A DNA stretch of 64,000 bases, from NCBI GenBank assembly GCA_029204225.1, contig CM055095.1, forward strand, positions 23,727,641 through 23,791,640. Direction: 5' to 3'. Both the position numbers and the translations under genes were made by a program. The notes under the pieces are model-generated. The model was not told the DNA's origin, did not search any database, and was given only the letters and a program-made list of their open reading frames with translations. The stretch comes from Diphasiastrum complanatum (lineage: Eukaryota > Streptophyta > Lycopodiopsida > Lycopodiales > Lycopodiaceae). This document shows positions 35,732 to 47,685 of the stretch, piece after piece. Numbering within the stretch: the stretch's first letter is position 1; each line of letters starts with the position of its first letter.

Positions 35732-36498
35732 AGAAGCATTTTAGCAACCTCTTAAAGTGGTCTCTATAGGTCATTTAAAGATTGAAATGTGATGCAATAA
35801 CACTTCCATTGAAATGTGGGAAATGTCTCGATCATGTATGTAATATTCATGGCACATCTACATTTTTTTTCTTGATTTTAGAAAGAGGAAATATATTGTG
35901 TTGTCACTTCAACTCATGATTATGCATTATTTTGTTATAAAGAAAATCTATCATCCAAATTGCTTTGGAATGCAAGAGAAATTCATCCATGTGCTTGTCA
36001 AAAATCTTACTAATTATTTATTCAAAAAAGAAATTGGCTCTCATTAAAATTACAAAGTTCTTTGCTTACTAGCTGTTTGGAAAGAAGACATGCGTGTGGA
36101 TATTTCTTGAATGTGGAGAATGTAATCTAGCAAGGGAGAAATTGATAGTAAGATGTTGCCGCTAGACATACAAATCCCATGAGCCATGGATGATTTCACT
36201 TTCGATATAGTCTTGAAGAAACTTTTACAAGTACTAGTATTTCCTTTTGCATCCCCTTATTCTTTTCTTTTAGCCAATTAACGCACATTAGGCATAGCTT
36301 ATACACAATTGCACAATATTAGGCCAAACCTAACTCGAGCACTAAGCTTCAAACATGTCATGAACCAAGAAAAGTGTTTCAAGCCTACATCAACATAAAA
36401 AATGTCCTTCTTACATAGTTGTCTTGTCCTTGGCATGTTCCCTTATTCCTAGTAAATATCCTTAAATACTTTTAAAACCTTGGAAGATATTTAAGGAT

Positions 36499-36535
<37 letters not shown>

Positions 36536-36813
36536 GCCCTCTTTCAATACCATCAAAATACCCTAATCCACTTTGCTACTTTAGATGCTTGTTGCATGAT
36601 AAGTCGAGGATATCATCCACAACAAAAGAAGATTCGCTTCATTGACATAATATTCTTTTATGAAATCTAGATCGAAACACAAAACAGTCAAAGTTCACAT
36701 CTTGGATGCTTCAAAAGTGTTGTGCATACATGCAAATTCATTCAGCTAATTTGGATCTGGCAAAATTGCTTCGCGTGGAAAAAAAATAGCCACATGACCT
36801 TAGGGTTTAAGCC
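35732..36813. other. No gene; short (TG)n run
   Basis: AT-rich. The only notable feature is a (TG)n run at 36503-36533. Confidence 0.6.
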
Positions 36814-36905
36814 AATATTGCACGTTCCTATCCGGAACGTGATCCGAGAAATCCATTTAAGGTTTCTCGGAACGTAATATTTTTTTTTTTTTTTTTGGGG
36901 GGGGG
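36814..36905. repeat. GGAACG hairpin followed by oligo-T/oligo-G
   Basis: An imperfect inverted repeat bounded by AATATT on both sides. ACGTTCC pairs with GGAACGT and CCGAGAAA pairs with TTTCTCGG, followed at once by ~20 T and ~9 G. A similar hairpin plus T-run lies at 59170-59275. Confidence 0.6.
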
Positions 36906-37577
36906 TTCCAATATGGGTATCAGATTAAAGGTGTTTTCAAGAGCAATTCAATTATCTAGTTTGCTCGGAGTTCCAAGAAGAGTGCGGTCCAATTTTGGGC
37001 CATTAAGTGATTCTTTATCGAACATTTCTACTTCTATATTATGTGAAAGGAAATCACATGCAACTGTATTGAAGGACAACAAACCAACAACAATTTATGA
37101 AGCATAAGCACCCATCTCAGATTTTGTGACCAAAACTCGAGTCAACATAACATGCTCAACAAATATGAGTACATTATACAGTGCCAACAATATCTCTATC
37201 TATAATTAACCGGATCAATATGGCTCTAGCCTCTAATGAACGTTATTTTTGCCTCTTTCCAGTTTATCAATATGTTGTTCCCCAGTTCATTTAATACTCT
37301 AAACTATCAATAAAACAATGGCCATTAGTCTTTTCCACACACAGAAATTTTTTGATCCGGGTCATAGATCGTTGACATTCCGAAACGTTTTTGTAGTGGA
37401 TCGCAATCATTGGTTGAAACAAAGGAGCCTAACAATCCATTTCTTGCAATGCTTTCTCATGGATGGCTTGCATCTGTGTACATATGAGTTTGCTAGCTTT
37501 TGATTGGATTCTACAACTTTGTAGATTGAATGATGTGAAAGGAGCTCATGACTTATAAAAAATATCATAGTAACAAT

Positions 37578-37582
<5 letters not shown>

Positions 37583-37645
<63 letters not shown>

Positions 37646-37650
37646 CCCCC
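37583..37650 (+). repeat. (CT)n microsatellite ending in oligo-C
   Basis: About 60 bp of CT followed by eight C. Confidence 0.97.
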
Positions 37651-38234
37651 AAGAAAAGCCCTTAATAAAATTGCCTATGCAAACCCAATGACCATGAAAT
37701 TTTCAAGATTACTATCAAGGTGCTTGACAGTAAATCAAAAGATTTTGAAGTTTATTCTGATTGCAGCAAGAGCATGCAATTAAATCATGGTTGCTAACAA
37801 TTACGAAATGAGAAGAACTAAATATATTTACATGTGGCCATTGTGAATCTCAAGTCATGTCCAACTTTTTGAATGGATGAGTGCGAGACAAAAGATTAAA
37901 TCAATCACATTTGGTTGTTAGTCGGGTGAAAATGAAAATTTCTGCCATGCTGATGCATGCGCAAATCCTGCCTGCTCTTTTGTTGACATGTTTGGTGCCT
38001 TGTGCTCCAGAGTTGGGTCCTTAACACTGCACGTTTGCACATAAAATATGCTAGTATGTTGCGAGAACAAAGAAAACTAAAACAATTAACTCCATAAAAA
38101 CTTTTGAGTTAAAAAAGTTTGTTTTGCTTTTTGCATGAAACAAATAAACTCAAGGAAACACATGCCTAAGGATAGATATGCATGAAGCAGATTCCAGGCC
38201 TCTGAAAAAAGTTTGTACCTTCTCTCGTGTGCAG
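37651..38234. other. No gene seen
   Basis: AT-rich, no supported feature. The stretch 36906-37582 is likewise empty apart from short unsupported open frames. Confidence 0.5.
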
Positions 38235-38612
38235 GATCAACTACATCTGATTTATGTGCTTAAAATTCAACAGGCTGTCCTAAGAGGCATTGCAAGAGAA
38301 AATGTATAGGTGGGTGGCTTATTACTATGGTAGCAGGAGTAAGTGACCTTGGAAGTGTTTGCAATAAAAAGTTGAACCTTGAATGAGGAGTCACTAGATT
38401 GTTCTTGACCAATGTTGATCTCAATAGAATCAACCACATCGATTCATGTGATTAAAATTGAACAGGTTTTCCTATGAGACATTGCAAAAGAAGCATGTCT
38501 AGGTAGGTGGCTTATCACTTTGGTAGCAACAAGAATAAGTGACTTTTGCTATGAAAAAAAACCCTCTGGAATGAGAAACTCACTAACTTGTTCTTGACCA
38601 TGCTGCTCATTT
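38235..38612. repeat. ~193-bp diverged tandem duplication
   Basis: Units beginning ATCAACTACATCTGATT (38236) and ATCAACCACATCGATTC (38429) align along their length, ending in TTGTTCTTGACCA. Clearly older than the 76-bp duplication at 26 kb. Confidence 0.8.
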
Positions 38613-39662
38613 CAAAAGAACTGTATCTTATAACTGACAATGTTCCATAATAGCATTTTATTCCAGATATTAATAAAACTGGGCTAACAAACTTGCTTCC
38701 ACTAGACTAACTATATGCAGGTAGACTAAACTAATCTTGATTAACTAAATGAAGATCATAATTTCTTTTTGTAAGAGAGCAGCGTTCAAGCATTTCTATC
38801 ACTGCAAATTCCTCTATACCTTATCGATTTTAGGCTTTAAACAATACAAAAGACATCTGGGTACTTGACAATATAATGTGTAACTACCACCTCGATCTGA
38901 AAAGGGAAAAGACATTGTGCATCTCAATGCATTACCTCTGTAGAGCACACCTGAACGGCAAGCAGCCGAGCCGTTTGAATCTAAAGACTTTGAATAGCTT
39001 GAATATTACCATGCAGAAATAGCTTTCATCTGCAACTAAAGAATATGATACTCAAGTCTCAAGAGACAGTTTAATACACCTGTGTGGTATGCAATCACCT
39101 ATTTTTGCCCTCTGATCAAAAGGCTTGTAGTAAGCCAGTATGCAGGCAGGTGGAGGCAGTAAGAATGCAAGCAGGCATAACTTAAGCGCCAGATTGATGC
39201 TGAAGCAGACATTTTGGTTCCACATAAACGAGAACCAACCTTGCCCGGGCATTGCAATGCCACTGTCGCGCGTCTTTTCAATTATAAGAACTGCAGTCAT
39301 TTGGCTACAAGAGAACCCCATTCACTTTAACTAGATTAAATTGAAAGTGAATGTGAAATCATTTTCTAGCCTGTGACTCAAACCCCATATCTGATCAGAC
39401 CACAGTCCGTCAGCTAGAATATTAAGACTTTTGCAGCGACCTTTTCTTTCACTTGCAGTGTTGCATAGTGGCTGTGAAGGAATAAATGAGCTGAAAGGCA
39501 CAGATCTCATATCCACGACAGTAATTAGGGCCTAAACAGAATTTTTTAAAGAAATCAACAATTTATTCCTGGTGGTCATAAGAAGATGGCAAAACCCAAA
39601 AATCAGGTAGCGTCTCTTGGAAAACAACCACATATTTTAGCCTATCCCTGTATTTCCATTCG

Positions 39663-39845
39663 TTAAATGCATCCAATCAAGGGCAGAAAAGCAATCTTTA
39701 TGAGCAAGAAGAAGATGACCAATGGCAGCAACATTAGCACCAGAGGAGGAGGCGGTAGAGGAGGGAGCATAATTGGCAGAACCAGCAGCATTGTTGTTAA
39801 TCCTAGAAGCATGAACAAAGAGCCAGAGTCATAATAATTCACCAT
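39663..39845 (-). CDS. ARGOS-like (OSR-domain) small membrane protein
   Basis: A 60-aa protein from ATG at 39845. Residues 9-27 form one hydrophobic helix, 28-34 read PPLPPPP, and 35-57 form a second hydrophobic helix ending AFLP. Helix-PPLPPPP-helix is the signature of the Organ Size Related domain of ARGOS/ARL/OSR proteins. In angiosperms these are small ER/Golgi membrane proteins that promote organ growth and dampen ethylene responses. Here the protein is almost only the domain, without the longer N terminus of the angiosperm members. Lys50 within the second helix is unusual. It is single-exon. No TATA box was found, and CT-rich leader sequence with a 46-bp duplication lies ~380 bp upstream. 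Family assignment rests on the motif from memory. Confidence 0.82.
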   Translation of the reverse strand: MVNYYDSGSLFMLLGLTTMLLVLPIMLPPLPPPPLVLMLLPLVIFFLLIKIAFLPLIGCI

Positions 39846-40600
39846 CCACTACTTTAGAGGATGTAAATAACATTCCTGAACTACTGCTGGCAGGAAGACC
39901 GACACAAGCTGAAGCACAGATTGATCTTCAATCAAAGAGCTATAGGGCAGAAATCAGCTACTGTTCTCAAAACAGCTATGCGAAAAGCACAAATTTAATG
40001 TCAAGCTTTGCACAGTCACCCACATATTGGAAAGACAGCAGGATGCCTTTTTGGCTGCATACAAACCTCCACCAGCTCTTTAAAGAGCCAGACACGCTAT
40101 CTCCAGCATTATGATACCCTCTGCTTGTTCTTGCTGTCACCTCCTTTAACAAATAGTGGGTTTTCTTGTTTCTGCTGTCAAGATCTCCTTTTGGCTTTGT
40201 CCTTCTCCTCTGGAATGATGCCCTGAGCCCCCCTCCCTCCTCTGCTGTTGTTCTTTAAAGACCCACACCTGAGCCCCCCTCCCTCCTCTGCTGTTGTTCT
40301 TTAAAGACCCACAGAGAAATGGGTTTCTAGATCCTGCAGCCATCTCTTCTGTACAATTCTGGACACCTTTTTGCTTTGCACAGCCCAAAGGTGCATCTTT
40401 TTTCTGCCACCAGCTGCATTTAAAAAAAAAAAGCATGCTTCCAATTTTGCAATCTTGAAAAAGTGCTTGTAAATTTTTCCAAAAAGACCTGTAAAAAACA
40501 TGCAACACTTCAATAAAAGCCAGAAATCATTAGAATAAAACCTAAAGATCTGAGATTTCTAGCTAAAATTAGTGCAATTTTGGGAGACAAAAAGCAAAAG
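39846..40600 (-). promoter_or_regulatory. Presumed 5' leader/promoter of the ARGOS-like gene
   Basis: No other gene seen. On the minus strand this stretch is purine-rich and holds the tandem 46-bp duplication. Transcription start not determinable. Confidence 0.3.
40222..40313. repeat. 46-bp perfect tandem duplication
   Basis: CCTGAGCCCCCCTCCCTCCT... ending AAAGACCCACA occurs twice back to back (40222-40267, 40268-40313) without a visible difference. Confidence 0.95.
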
Positions 40601-42029
40601 ACTAGATTAGTGGCAAGTTTGATTGCTTGGCCCTCCTTTCTCCTACCACCCAAAATGGGTTCCTTTGACACCTTCACAATTGAGATGACAGGTGCATGAT
40701 CACCCCTTTTCCAAATAAATTAAGGTTGATAAGTGCTATAAGCCTATTGGCTTGATTAAATTTCATACACGGCAATGTTTCTTTTATTTTAAATTGCTTC
40801 TATAACCTTACAACTCAACTTGCAAGAAATATGGCCGCTCCCAAAAATTGGATTGGAGTTGTCCCTTTGGTGGTGAAGTATTTAGCCACCTCATTTGCCA
40901 CACCATGGAAACCAACATGTAATCTCAAGGGCCTTAGACCCATTTGGAAAATGGAGCTATGTCAACCATCATGCTCCACGGACTTGTTGGGTTACCGTAG
41001 TCATGAAATAGAACACAAACCAGTGCATTTTTCACACCACAAAAACCTTCAAAAAGAAGACTTCAAAGATTGGCATGTTGAGTCTTTTTGGAGCACTTGA
41101 AAAAGTTGATGGCAACTACGAAGTCTTGTAATTGTATGTGCAAAGTCTTCTTTCTACACTTCACCTAGTCTTCACGTGTCTCTTTCACAAAGCCGACAAG
41201 GAATTGCACGTTCTTGTAGCACCCCCCCCCCCTAACTTTTGACTTCTAAGGTTATCTACATGGATTTGTTTTGTAAGTTCTAACCAATGAAATGATGAGT
41301 GAATCAACAAAAGCAAGTAGACGGAGGATGGGAAAGGCATCTACATCAACATGAACATGAAGATGATTCTACATAGTGGCACTAGAATTTGAGAGTGGAG
41401 CCCACAAACAAAAAAAGCGGTGCACTTTTTTGCTACCATTAAAGAAAGAAGTGCTCCTTTCACATTGAAAACAATGTTGCCGTAAAAGATAGAGGTAATT
41501 CCTTTCCATTAGAAGTGCTTTTGAAATTAGACCAAAATTTGTATCCTTTAAAACCTCCTCTAATTTGTTTTGTTTCCTTTCAAATGTGGAAAGGGCCCAA
41601 TTTGGAAAGTTAAAGTAGAAGGTGCTTTGCAAATGGCCTTAAAAAACTATGCGATTGTCCAATGGACACCATGCAAATAAATATCAAGGGCTCTCGCAAC
41701 CTCAATTTTATTAGTCATGTGAATAAATAAGCTAGACACCACATAAAGATACAGTTGTAGTTGCACAAAAGTGCCGATAATTGTAAACACGCCAAGAGTG
41801 TTAGGAGTAGTTTATTTGATAACAAATGTGCCTCGAAGCACAATTAGGGAACAACGTCACATGGCTCAAACATAAAATTTAAAACTATGTGAAAGTCAAG
41901 CTACTTGCAAACCTCAATAAAGCAAACCAACTTAGACTCTTAAGTTTAGAAATGAGCCATTAATTTTGTGCCACTTACTTCTTTTTGGACCCGTCTATAT
42001 AAGGGTCAATTCCTCTGTATTGAATATTC
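40601..42029. other. No gene seen
   Basis: AT-rich. 40831-41100 is open but shows no domain. Confidence 0.5.
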
Positions 42030-42703
42030 TCCAACTTCATCTGTTTAAGACAAAAGTTTATATGTAAATTTGTACACGTGTGAATCCATGTTGCCACGTG
42101 TGAAGGCTACCCTAGATAGGTTAGACCTCATTCATAGGGTTAGTTAGGTTTGTTTGGTCATGATTCCTAAATTATAGGACCAAACTCCTCAAATCATGGA
42201 GGTAGTTGATCAACCTAACCACCAAATTAGCATAACTCTAGGGTTAGGTAGATTGACATAGTAGGGCAAGAAATGCCAATTAGTCTCCTTATTACATGCT
42301 GGATTTTCACCTCACTTGAGAGGAGAAGAGCCCTATTGTACATACAATCCATCATTTCATAGTGAGGAGATATAATTTTTGGAGCAGGTTGGCAATCTCG
42401 ACTTTTCCACACATTTGTCTTGAGATTTTGTGAATGCTTTGCTATCTAAACTTGATTACACTATCTCTGATAACATGCCATACTGGAGGCACACTTTATC
42501 TCTGATAATAGGCCATACTGGAGGCCGTACCACACACGTATTGAGTTGAAATTCCATTTTTGATCCATGCTTTTGATTGCTCTTGATTGTGGGATCCAAT
42601 AGTGCTTTTCTAGGTCAAGATCTTGTGACTAGTTTTGCAATAGATAGGTTTATCAATCAATCAATCACTCTTGGAGCTTTATGTAGGCTCAATACTGTCA
42701 ACA
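42030..42703 (+). repeat. LTR of copia element E1
   Basis: Similar by eye to the LTR at 43936-44637 (shared GTTGCCACGTGTGA-like block, CATGCTGGA.TTTCACCT, CCATGCTTTTGATTG). It ends ACTGTCAACA and is followed by a mutated primer site TGGTATTAGATCC (42704-42716). The left end is uncertain. Confidence 0.6.
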
Positions 42704-42716
42704 TGGTATTAGATCC
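42704..42716 (+). other. Degenerate tRNA-iMet primer-binding site of E1
   Basis: TGGTATTAGATCC, two changes from the TGGTATCAGAGCC at 44638. Confidence 0.65.
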
Positions 42717-43429
42717 AAGTACAATAGGATAATCATTGATCAAAGCACAAGCCAATTTTAGCAAGTTGTTGCTAGAAAGCTAGTCTTGAGAGGGCGAGTT
42801 CAAATCAATTATTAGGTTGAAGATTTGGGATCCAAACTTGGTGAGGGTCATCAACTATGCCTTCCACACGTGTGGGAACCTCTATACTATCATTTAATCT
42901 TCATTATTTGCAAGATCCAAACAATTTGAGTTTACATCATCTTGATGAGTTTTTTGGTGCTAATTCTAGGAAAAGCATCAACATATGTTTCCCATCAATT
43001 AGATTTGGCTATTCAAGCCCTTTAAATGTGTTTTATAGCTCTTGAAGAACCATCAAGAAGAGGAAGAGAGATTTAGCCCTTTCTTTGTCCAAAAATTTGT
43101 AAAATTGACTTGATTTGAGAGTTACTTGATAGAATCTCATCTTATCTCCATTATATCTTTGTGAGGGAGTGTGATGGCCATGACTAGAAGTCCAAAGAAA
43201 GGGCTAGAAGTCAAATTTGAGGTAATCAAGAAAAGTGAAACCTTTGTGAGCTTCTACAATCAAATCAACTCCAATTTTCTTAAGCATTGTTTTGTAGAAG
43301 TCTTCCATTAAGTTCTTTTGAATCAAGATCAACATGATCTTGCTACTTGAATCTTTGTGAATACCAAGTGAGTTGCAAGTGAGCAAGTTTTGAAAAAGAA
43401 TCTAGGGAGGGCCGAGAAGTACAATTTCA

Positions 43430-43935
43430 ATATGGAAAGTGAGGATGGAGTCACTCCTAGTGCTCCAAGACCTCTACGATATTGTCCTAGATGAAGAGAA
43501 TGAACCTCTTGGAGGACAAGAGTTGGTAAAAATACAAGAAGAAGGAAAAACTAGCACTTCATTGCATCAAAATGAATTTTAGTAATGACCTCTTGAAGGA
43601 GGTAGCCTCTTGTATTTGGGCCGAGGAAGCTTGGGATTCTTTAAAATCTATATATGAGTCCAACAACACTTCAAGAGTGCTTATGTTAAGAAACCAGATC
43701 TTGCAAAGCATGAGAAGAAGTGATGAAAGCGCACAAGAGTATGTGCTAAGGACCAAGTCTCTCAACAAAGACCTAGATCTATTGGAGACAAGATACTTGA
43801 TATAGTAATCCTCAATGACTTAGGAGATGAGTTCTCCAATTTGGTTCAAGTTTTTTTCATCCAAGACACTTTGCCAACTATTGATAAGCTCCATAGTTTT
43901 CTACTGGCTGAAGAGTGTAGGATGTTCTATGAAAC
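43430..43935 (+). pseudogene. Copia gag of E1, truncated by insertion
   Basis: Encodes a copia gag (MESLLVLQDLYD, EAWDSLKSIYESNNTSRVLMLRNQILQSMRR) homologous to the gag at 45404, with frameshifts. The reading stops at EECRMFYE, where the LTR of E2 starts at 43936. Confidence 0.85.
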
Positions 43936-44637
43936 TGTGAAGAATTGCCAAAAATTGGCAAATCTAGCTTGATCAAAAACCATGTAGTATAATGTAAATT
44001 TTGTACATAAGTGGATTCCACACATGTGAGGCCAAGATGCCACGTGGCAATCCACTCCTAATGTAGGTTAGGTCAAGTCCATAGGGTTGGTCATGTCATT
44101 TTGGTAGTGATTCCTAGTTTATAGGACCTAAATCCTAGATTTAAGGTGAAAATCTGACCAAGTAGCTATCTACCAAGCTTGACTCTAGGAAATAGACTAG
44201 GGTTTCATTTTAGGTCAAGGAGAGTGAGTTAACTTCCTTATTATATGCTGGAAATCCACCTAACTTCAAGAAGGAAGTCGAATTTGCTATGTATTCCCTC
44301 TCTCCATAGTGAGAAGATAGAATATTTTTGGAGCTCATTGGCAATCTCAAGCTAGTTCACTATGTACATTGAGTTTTTGTGATCCAAATGAAACCAAATC
44401 AATTTCTACTTGTTTCTCAGGTTGAAGGCCGTACTACAGCCTGTAGTACACAAGTGTGGGCACGGATTTCAATGTTTATCCATGCTTTTGATTGTTAATG
44501 CTTGTTGTTTGTCAAATTGCCAATCTAGATCAACTTTTTTGTGTCTAGGTTTTTGATAGATTGTTAAGCAAGCATCCAATCACTCTTGTGGATCTTTTGT
44601 AGATCCATTTATGGTCCGAAAGTATAGTACTTTCACA
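43936..44637 (+). repeat. 5' LTR of copia element E2
   Basis: Starts TGTGAAGAATTGCC inside the gag of E1, ends TTTCACA, 702 bp, TGTGA...TCACA ends. The PBS follows with no gap. Contains several CACGTG/CACATGTG palindromes. Confidence 0.85.
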
Positions 44638-44650
44638 TGGTATCAGAGCC
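44638..44650 (+). other. Primer-binding site of E2
   Basis: TGGTATCAGAGCC, perfect plant copia tRNA-iMet site. Confidence 0.93.
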
Positions 44651-45403
44651 AAGTACAAGAGCATAAGCCGTTGATCTAATGCAAATCCATTTTTAGCAAG
44701 TTTTGGTGCTAAAAACTAGTATTGAGAGGGCAAGCTAGAATCTTGATTTTGGTGAGGAGATTTGATCCCAAACCTGGTAGGGGTCCAAATCCATACTATC
44801 CACATGTGTGGGCACCTCTGAACCTGCATTTAATGCATGGTATTCATTTGATCCAAAGAAATTCAATTTGTGAGCTTTTGATGTAATTTTTGGTGGAAAT
44901 CTTAGGATAAACTACCAAGATTGAGTGCCATTGATTAGGTTTGACTTAGGGTCATGAGATCTAATCAATCTAGGCTGAAATTAGGTCAGTGTGAAAGAGA
45001 TTAAGTCATTTTTTTGTCCAAAAATAGCCAAAATTGGCAAGATTTGATTGTAAGTAGATTTCACATCATCTTATCTTCATTCCAACTTTGTGAGGGAGTG
45101 CTAGAACTGAGATTATAAGTCCATTTGTTGGATTAGAAATCTAATTTGAGTGAAACACTACAAGAGAGAGACCTTAGTGAGTTTCTAGAGACAATCAAAT
45201 CCATTTTTTGGCAAGAATTGTTTGGAAGTAGTTTTCACTTCATCTTATCTTCATTCCAACTTTGTGAGGGAGTGATAGAACTGTGATTATAAGTCCATTT
45301 GTTGGATTAGAAATCAAATTTGAGTGAAACACTGCAAGTGTGAGACCTTTGTGAGTTTCAAGTCAATCAAATCTATTTCTTGTTTGTAGAAGTCACTAGT
45401 AAG

Positions 45404-46738
45404 ATGGGATCTGCTGGAGCATACCTTCTAGAAGCTAGTGAGAGGTTGAATTCTACAAACAATGCTATTTGGAAGGTTAGGATGGAGTCACTCTTGGTGC
45501 TCCAAGACCTTTATGAGTTCTTGATTGAAGATGAAGATGAACCTCTAGGTGCACAGGAGTTAGCTAGATACAAGAAGAGATCTAGGCTTGCACTTCATTG
45601 TGTGAAGATGAATGTGAGCAATGATTTGTTGAGAGAAGTATCAGCTTGTACTAGTGCTAAAGAGGCTTGGGAGTCTTTAAAATCAATCTATGAGTCTAGC
45701 AACACTTCTAGAGTTCTTATGCTTAGAAATCAAATTTTGCAAAGCATGAGGAGAAGTGAGGAGAGTGCACAAGATTATGTACTCAGAATCAAGTCTCTAA
45801 ATAGGGAGTTGGCTTCCATTGGAGAGAAGATTCATGATGGAGAGCTTGTACAAATTGTCCTTAATGGTCTAGGAGATGACTTTGCAAATTTGGTCCAAAG
45901 TTTTGCCATCCAAGACACTTTGCCAACTATAGAAAAACTTCACAGTGTATTAGTGGCTGAAGAGTATAGGATGCTCCATGCAAAATCTAGGATGAGTTTC
46001 TTGTCTTTGCAAGATGGTGATGAGAAAGCCAATTTCTCATTCAAGGGCAAAAAGAAGACCATTGGAAAGAAGAAGCATCCAAAGGAGGCCAAAGAAGAGG
46101 ATGATGCATCAAGTTCAAAGGACAAGTCAAAGCTACAATGCTTCTTTTGTGGAAAGAAGGGGCATTATGCATCTAAATGCTACAAGAGGCTAAGAGCACA
46201 AGTGGAGGAGGACAAACAAGGAAACCTTGCAAAGGAGGAGCAGGAGGATGAAGTAGATGTATTTTTGATGGCATCTACATCCTCACCAAAAAGCAATAGC
46301 AATTCAAGAGACAATTGGTGGATCGACAGTGGGGCTAGCTCCCACATGTCTTGTAAAAAGGATTTTTTCTCAACCTTACACTCTTTCAATGTTGCTAAAA
46401 AGTTTGTCTTTACTGCAAATGATGAAGAGTGTGGGATAGATGGTGTTGGTACCATCTCTTTGTGTCTAGAATCCTCAAAATGCATGGATCTAGAAAATGT
46501 CCTTTGTGTACCATCAATCACCAAGAATATGCTTAGTGTTGGTCTACTCTTAGAAAGTGGTTTGGATGTCCACTTTAAGCATGGTGTTTGCTTCATCTTG
46601 AAGAATGATGTTTGCATTGCAAAGGGATTTAAACATGGAAGATTGTTTAAGTTGGAAGCTAGTGTTGCTTTTGAAAGAATGAGCTTGGCAAAGGAGGAGA
46701 TCACTCAAGAGAGATCTTGGCAAAGTGTGATCTGTTGA
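45404..46738 (+). CDS. E2 copia gag-protease, C-terminally cut by E3 insertion
   Basis: ATG at 45404 starts MGSAGAYLLEASERLNS. The gag domain (NNAIWKVRMESLL, RNQILQSMRRSEESAQDYVL) spans residues ~15-205. A CCHC zinc knuckle follows (CFFCGKKGHYASKCYKR), then an acidic linker and the aspartic protease (WWIDSGASSHM, catalytic DSGA) with the LENVLCVPSITKNMLSVG end block. The frame is uninterrupted, unlike most other transposon genes in this window. The last five codons and the stop come from the inserted LTR of E3 (46726). The continuation of E2 lies at 50574 on the same strand. Gag packages the RNA, and the protease matures the polyprotein. Confidence 0.92.
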   Translation: MGSAGAYLLEASERLNSTNNAIWKVRMESLLVLQDLYEFLIEDEDEPLGAQELARYKKRSRLALHCVKMNVSNDLLREVSACTSAKEAWESLKSIYESSNTSRVLMLRNQILQSMRRSEESAQDYVLRIKSLNRELASIGEKIHDGELVQIVLNGLGDDFANLVQSFAIQDTLPTIEKLHSVLVAEEYRMLHAKSRMSFLSLQDGDEKANFSFKGKKKTIGKKKHPKEAKEEDDASSSKDKSKLQCFFCGKKGHYASKCYKRLRAQVEEDKQGNLAKEEQEDEVDVFLMASTSSPKSNSNSRDNWWIDSGASSHMSCKKDFFSTLHSFNVAKKFVFTANDEECGIDGVGTISLCLESSKCMDLENVLCVPSITKNMLSVGLLLESGLDVHFKHGVCFILKNDVCIAKGFKHGRLFKLEASVAFERMSLAKEEITQERSWQSVIC

Positions 46739-47559
46739 ATTTCACACGTGTGGACTATCCACTACATGTACTTGTGATCTCCTAAGGTGTGTAGATGCAC
46801 CAAGATCAAGACTAGATTGAGATTCAAGATCAATCTTAGATCCTATGGCAAAAACACACTACTACATGCATTCAATCACTTCCAACTCTCACTCACACGT
46901 GTGGGAAGTATTCAAAAAATAATCTAAGTAAAAACAAGCTACTCTCCTCGGGTAGAGAGAGAAAATGCATCATGAGCTCTCGGGTAGAGAGAGAAAGCTA
47001 GAAATCCAATAACTCACAAAATCCATGAAATCACCAAATCAATTGGATCCAAAATGAGGAGTACAATGATACTAATAGATTCATGAGCTACCACTATGCT
47101 TAACTATGATTGGATCACACTTTTCCACCTCTTAATCCTATTGGACCATTGATCCATGCACCTCTAAATTCTATTGGACTATATTCAAGCACACCTCAAT
47201 TTCCTATTGGACCTCACAAGGTTCCACCTCTAAATCCTATTGGACCTCTTAAACTTCATCAAACAAAAGCATTACACTTGTCTACACTCTAATTGGCACA
47301 AGTTTGGCCTCCTACTCTATTTTGGCTCAATAGTGGCATTACAAGTGGAAATGGATAATTTGCCACCTATGCCAAATTTGACCCTATCAACATCCTACAC
47401 CTAAATGCTTGACTATGAAATTCTATGAGACCCCTATATCAAACATTTTGATTTACTTTACAATTCTCCACACGTGGGAACATCCTCCACACATGTGAGA
47501 TTCACTTACAAACTTCTATCATAAAAAATACCAAGCTAGATTTTTGCCAATTTCTCACA
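46726..47559 (-). repeat. 3' LTR of copia element E3
   Basis: On the minus strand it starts TGTGAGAAATTGGC at 47559, right after the polypurine tract GAGGAGGAG, and ends CAGATCACA at 46726, 834 bp. Its outer half matches 50166-50572 over 407 bp with about six differences (~98.5%). Confidence 0.88.
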
Positions 47560-47685
47560 CTCCTCCTCAAAAAATAGCTTGGAAAGGTACTAGATCACTT
47601 GAGAAGTTTGTAAATCTTTTTGAGTGGATCCTTTGGTATGCATAAGAAGTGAAGATCAGCCAAGGGATCCATCATAGCAGCACCC

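Noticed and set aside
36895-37107. 70-codon frame after the T/G run
   Set aside because: Starts in the oligo-G, and shows no domain and no conservation evidence.
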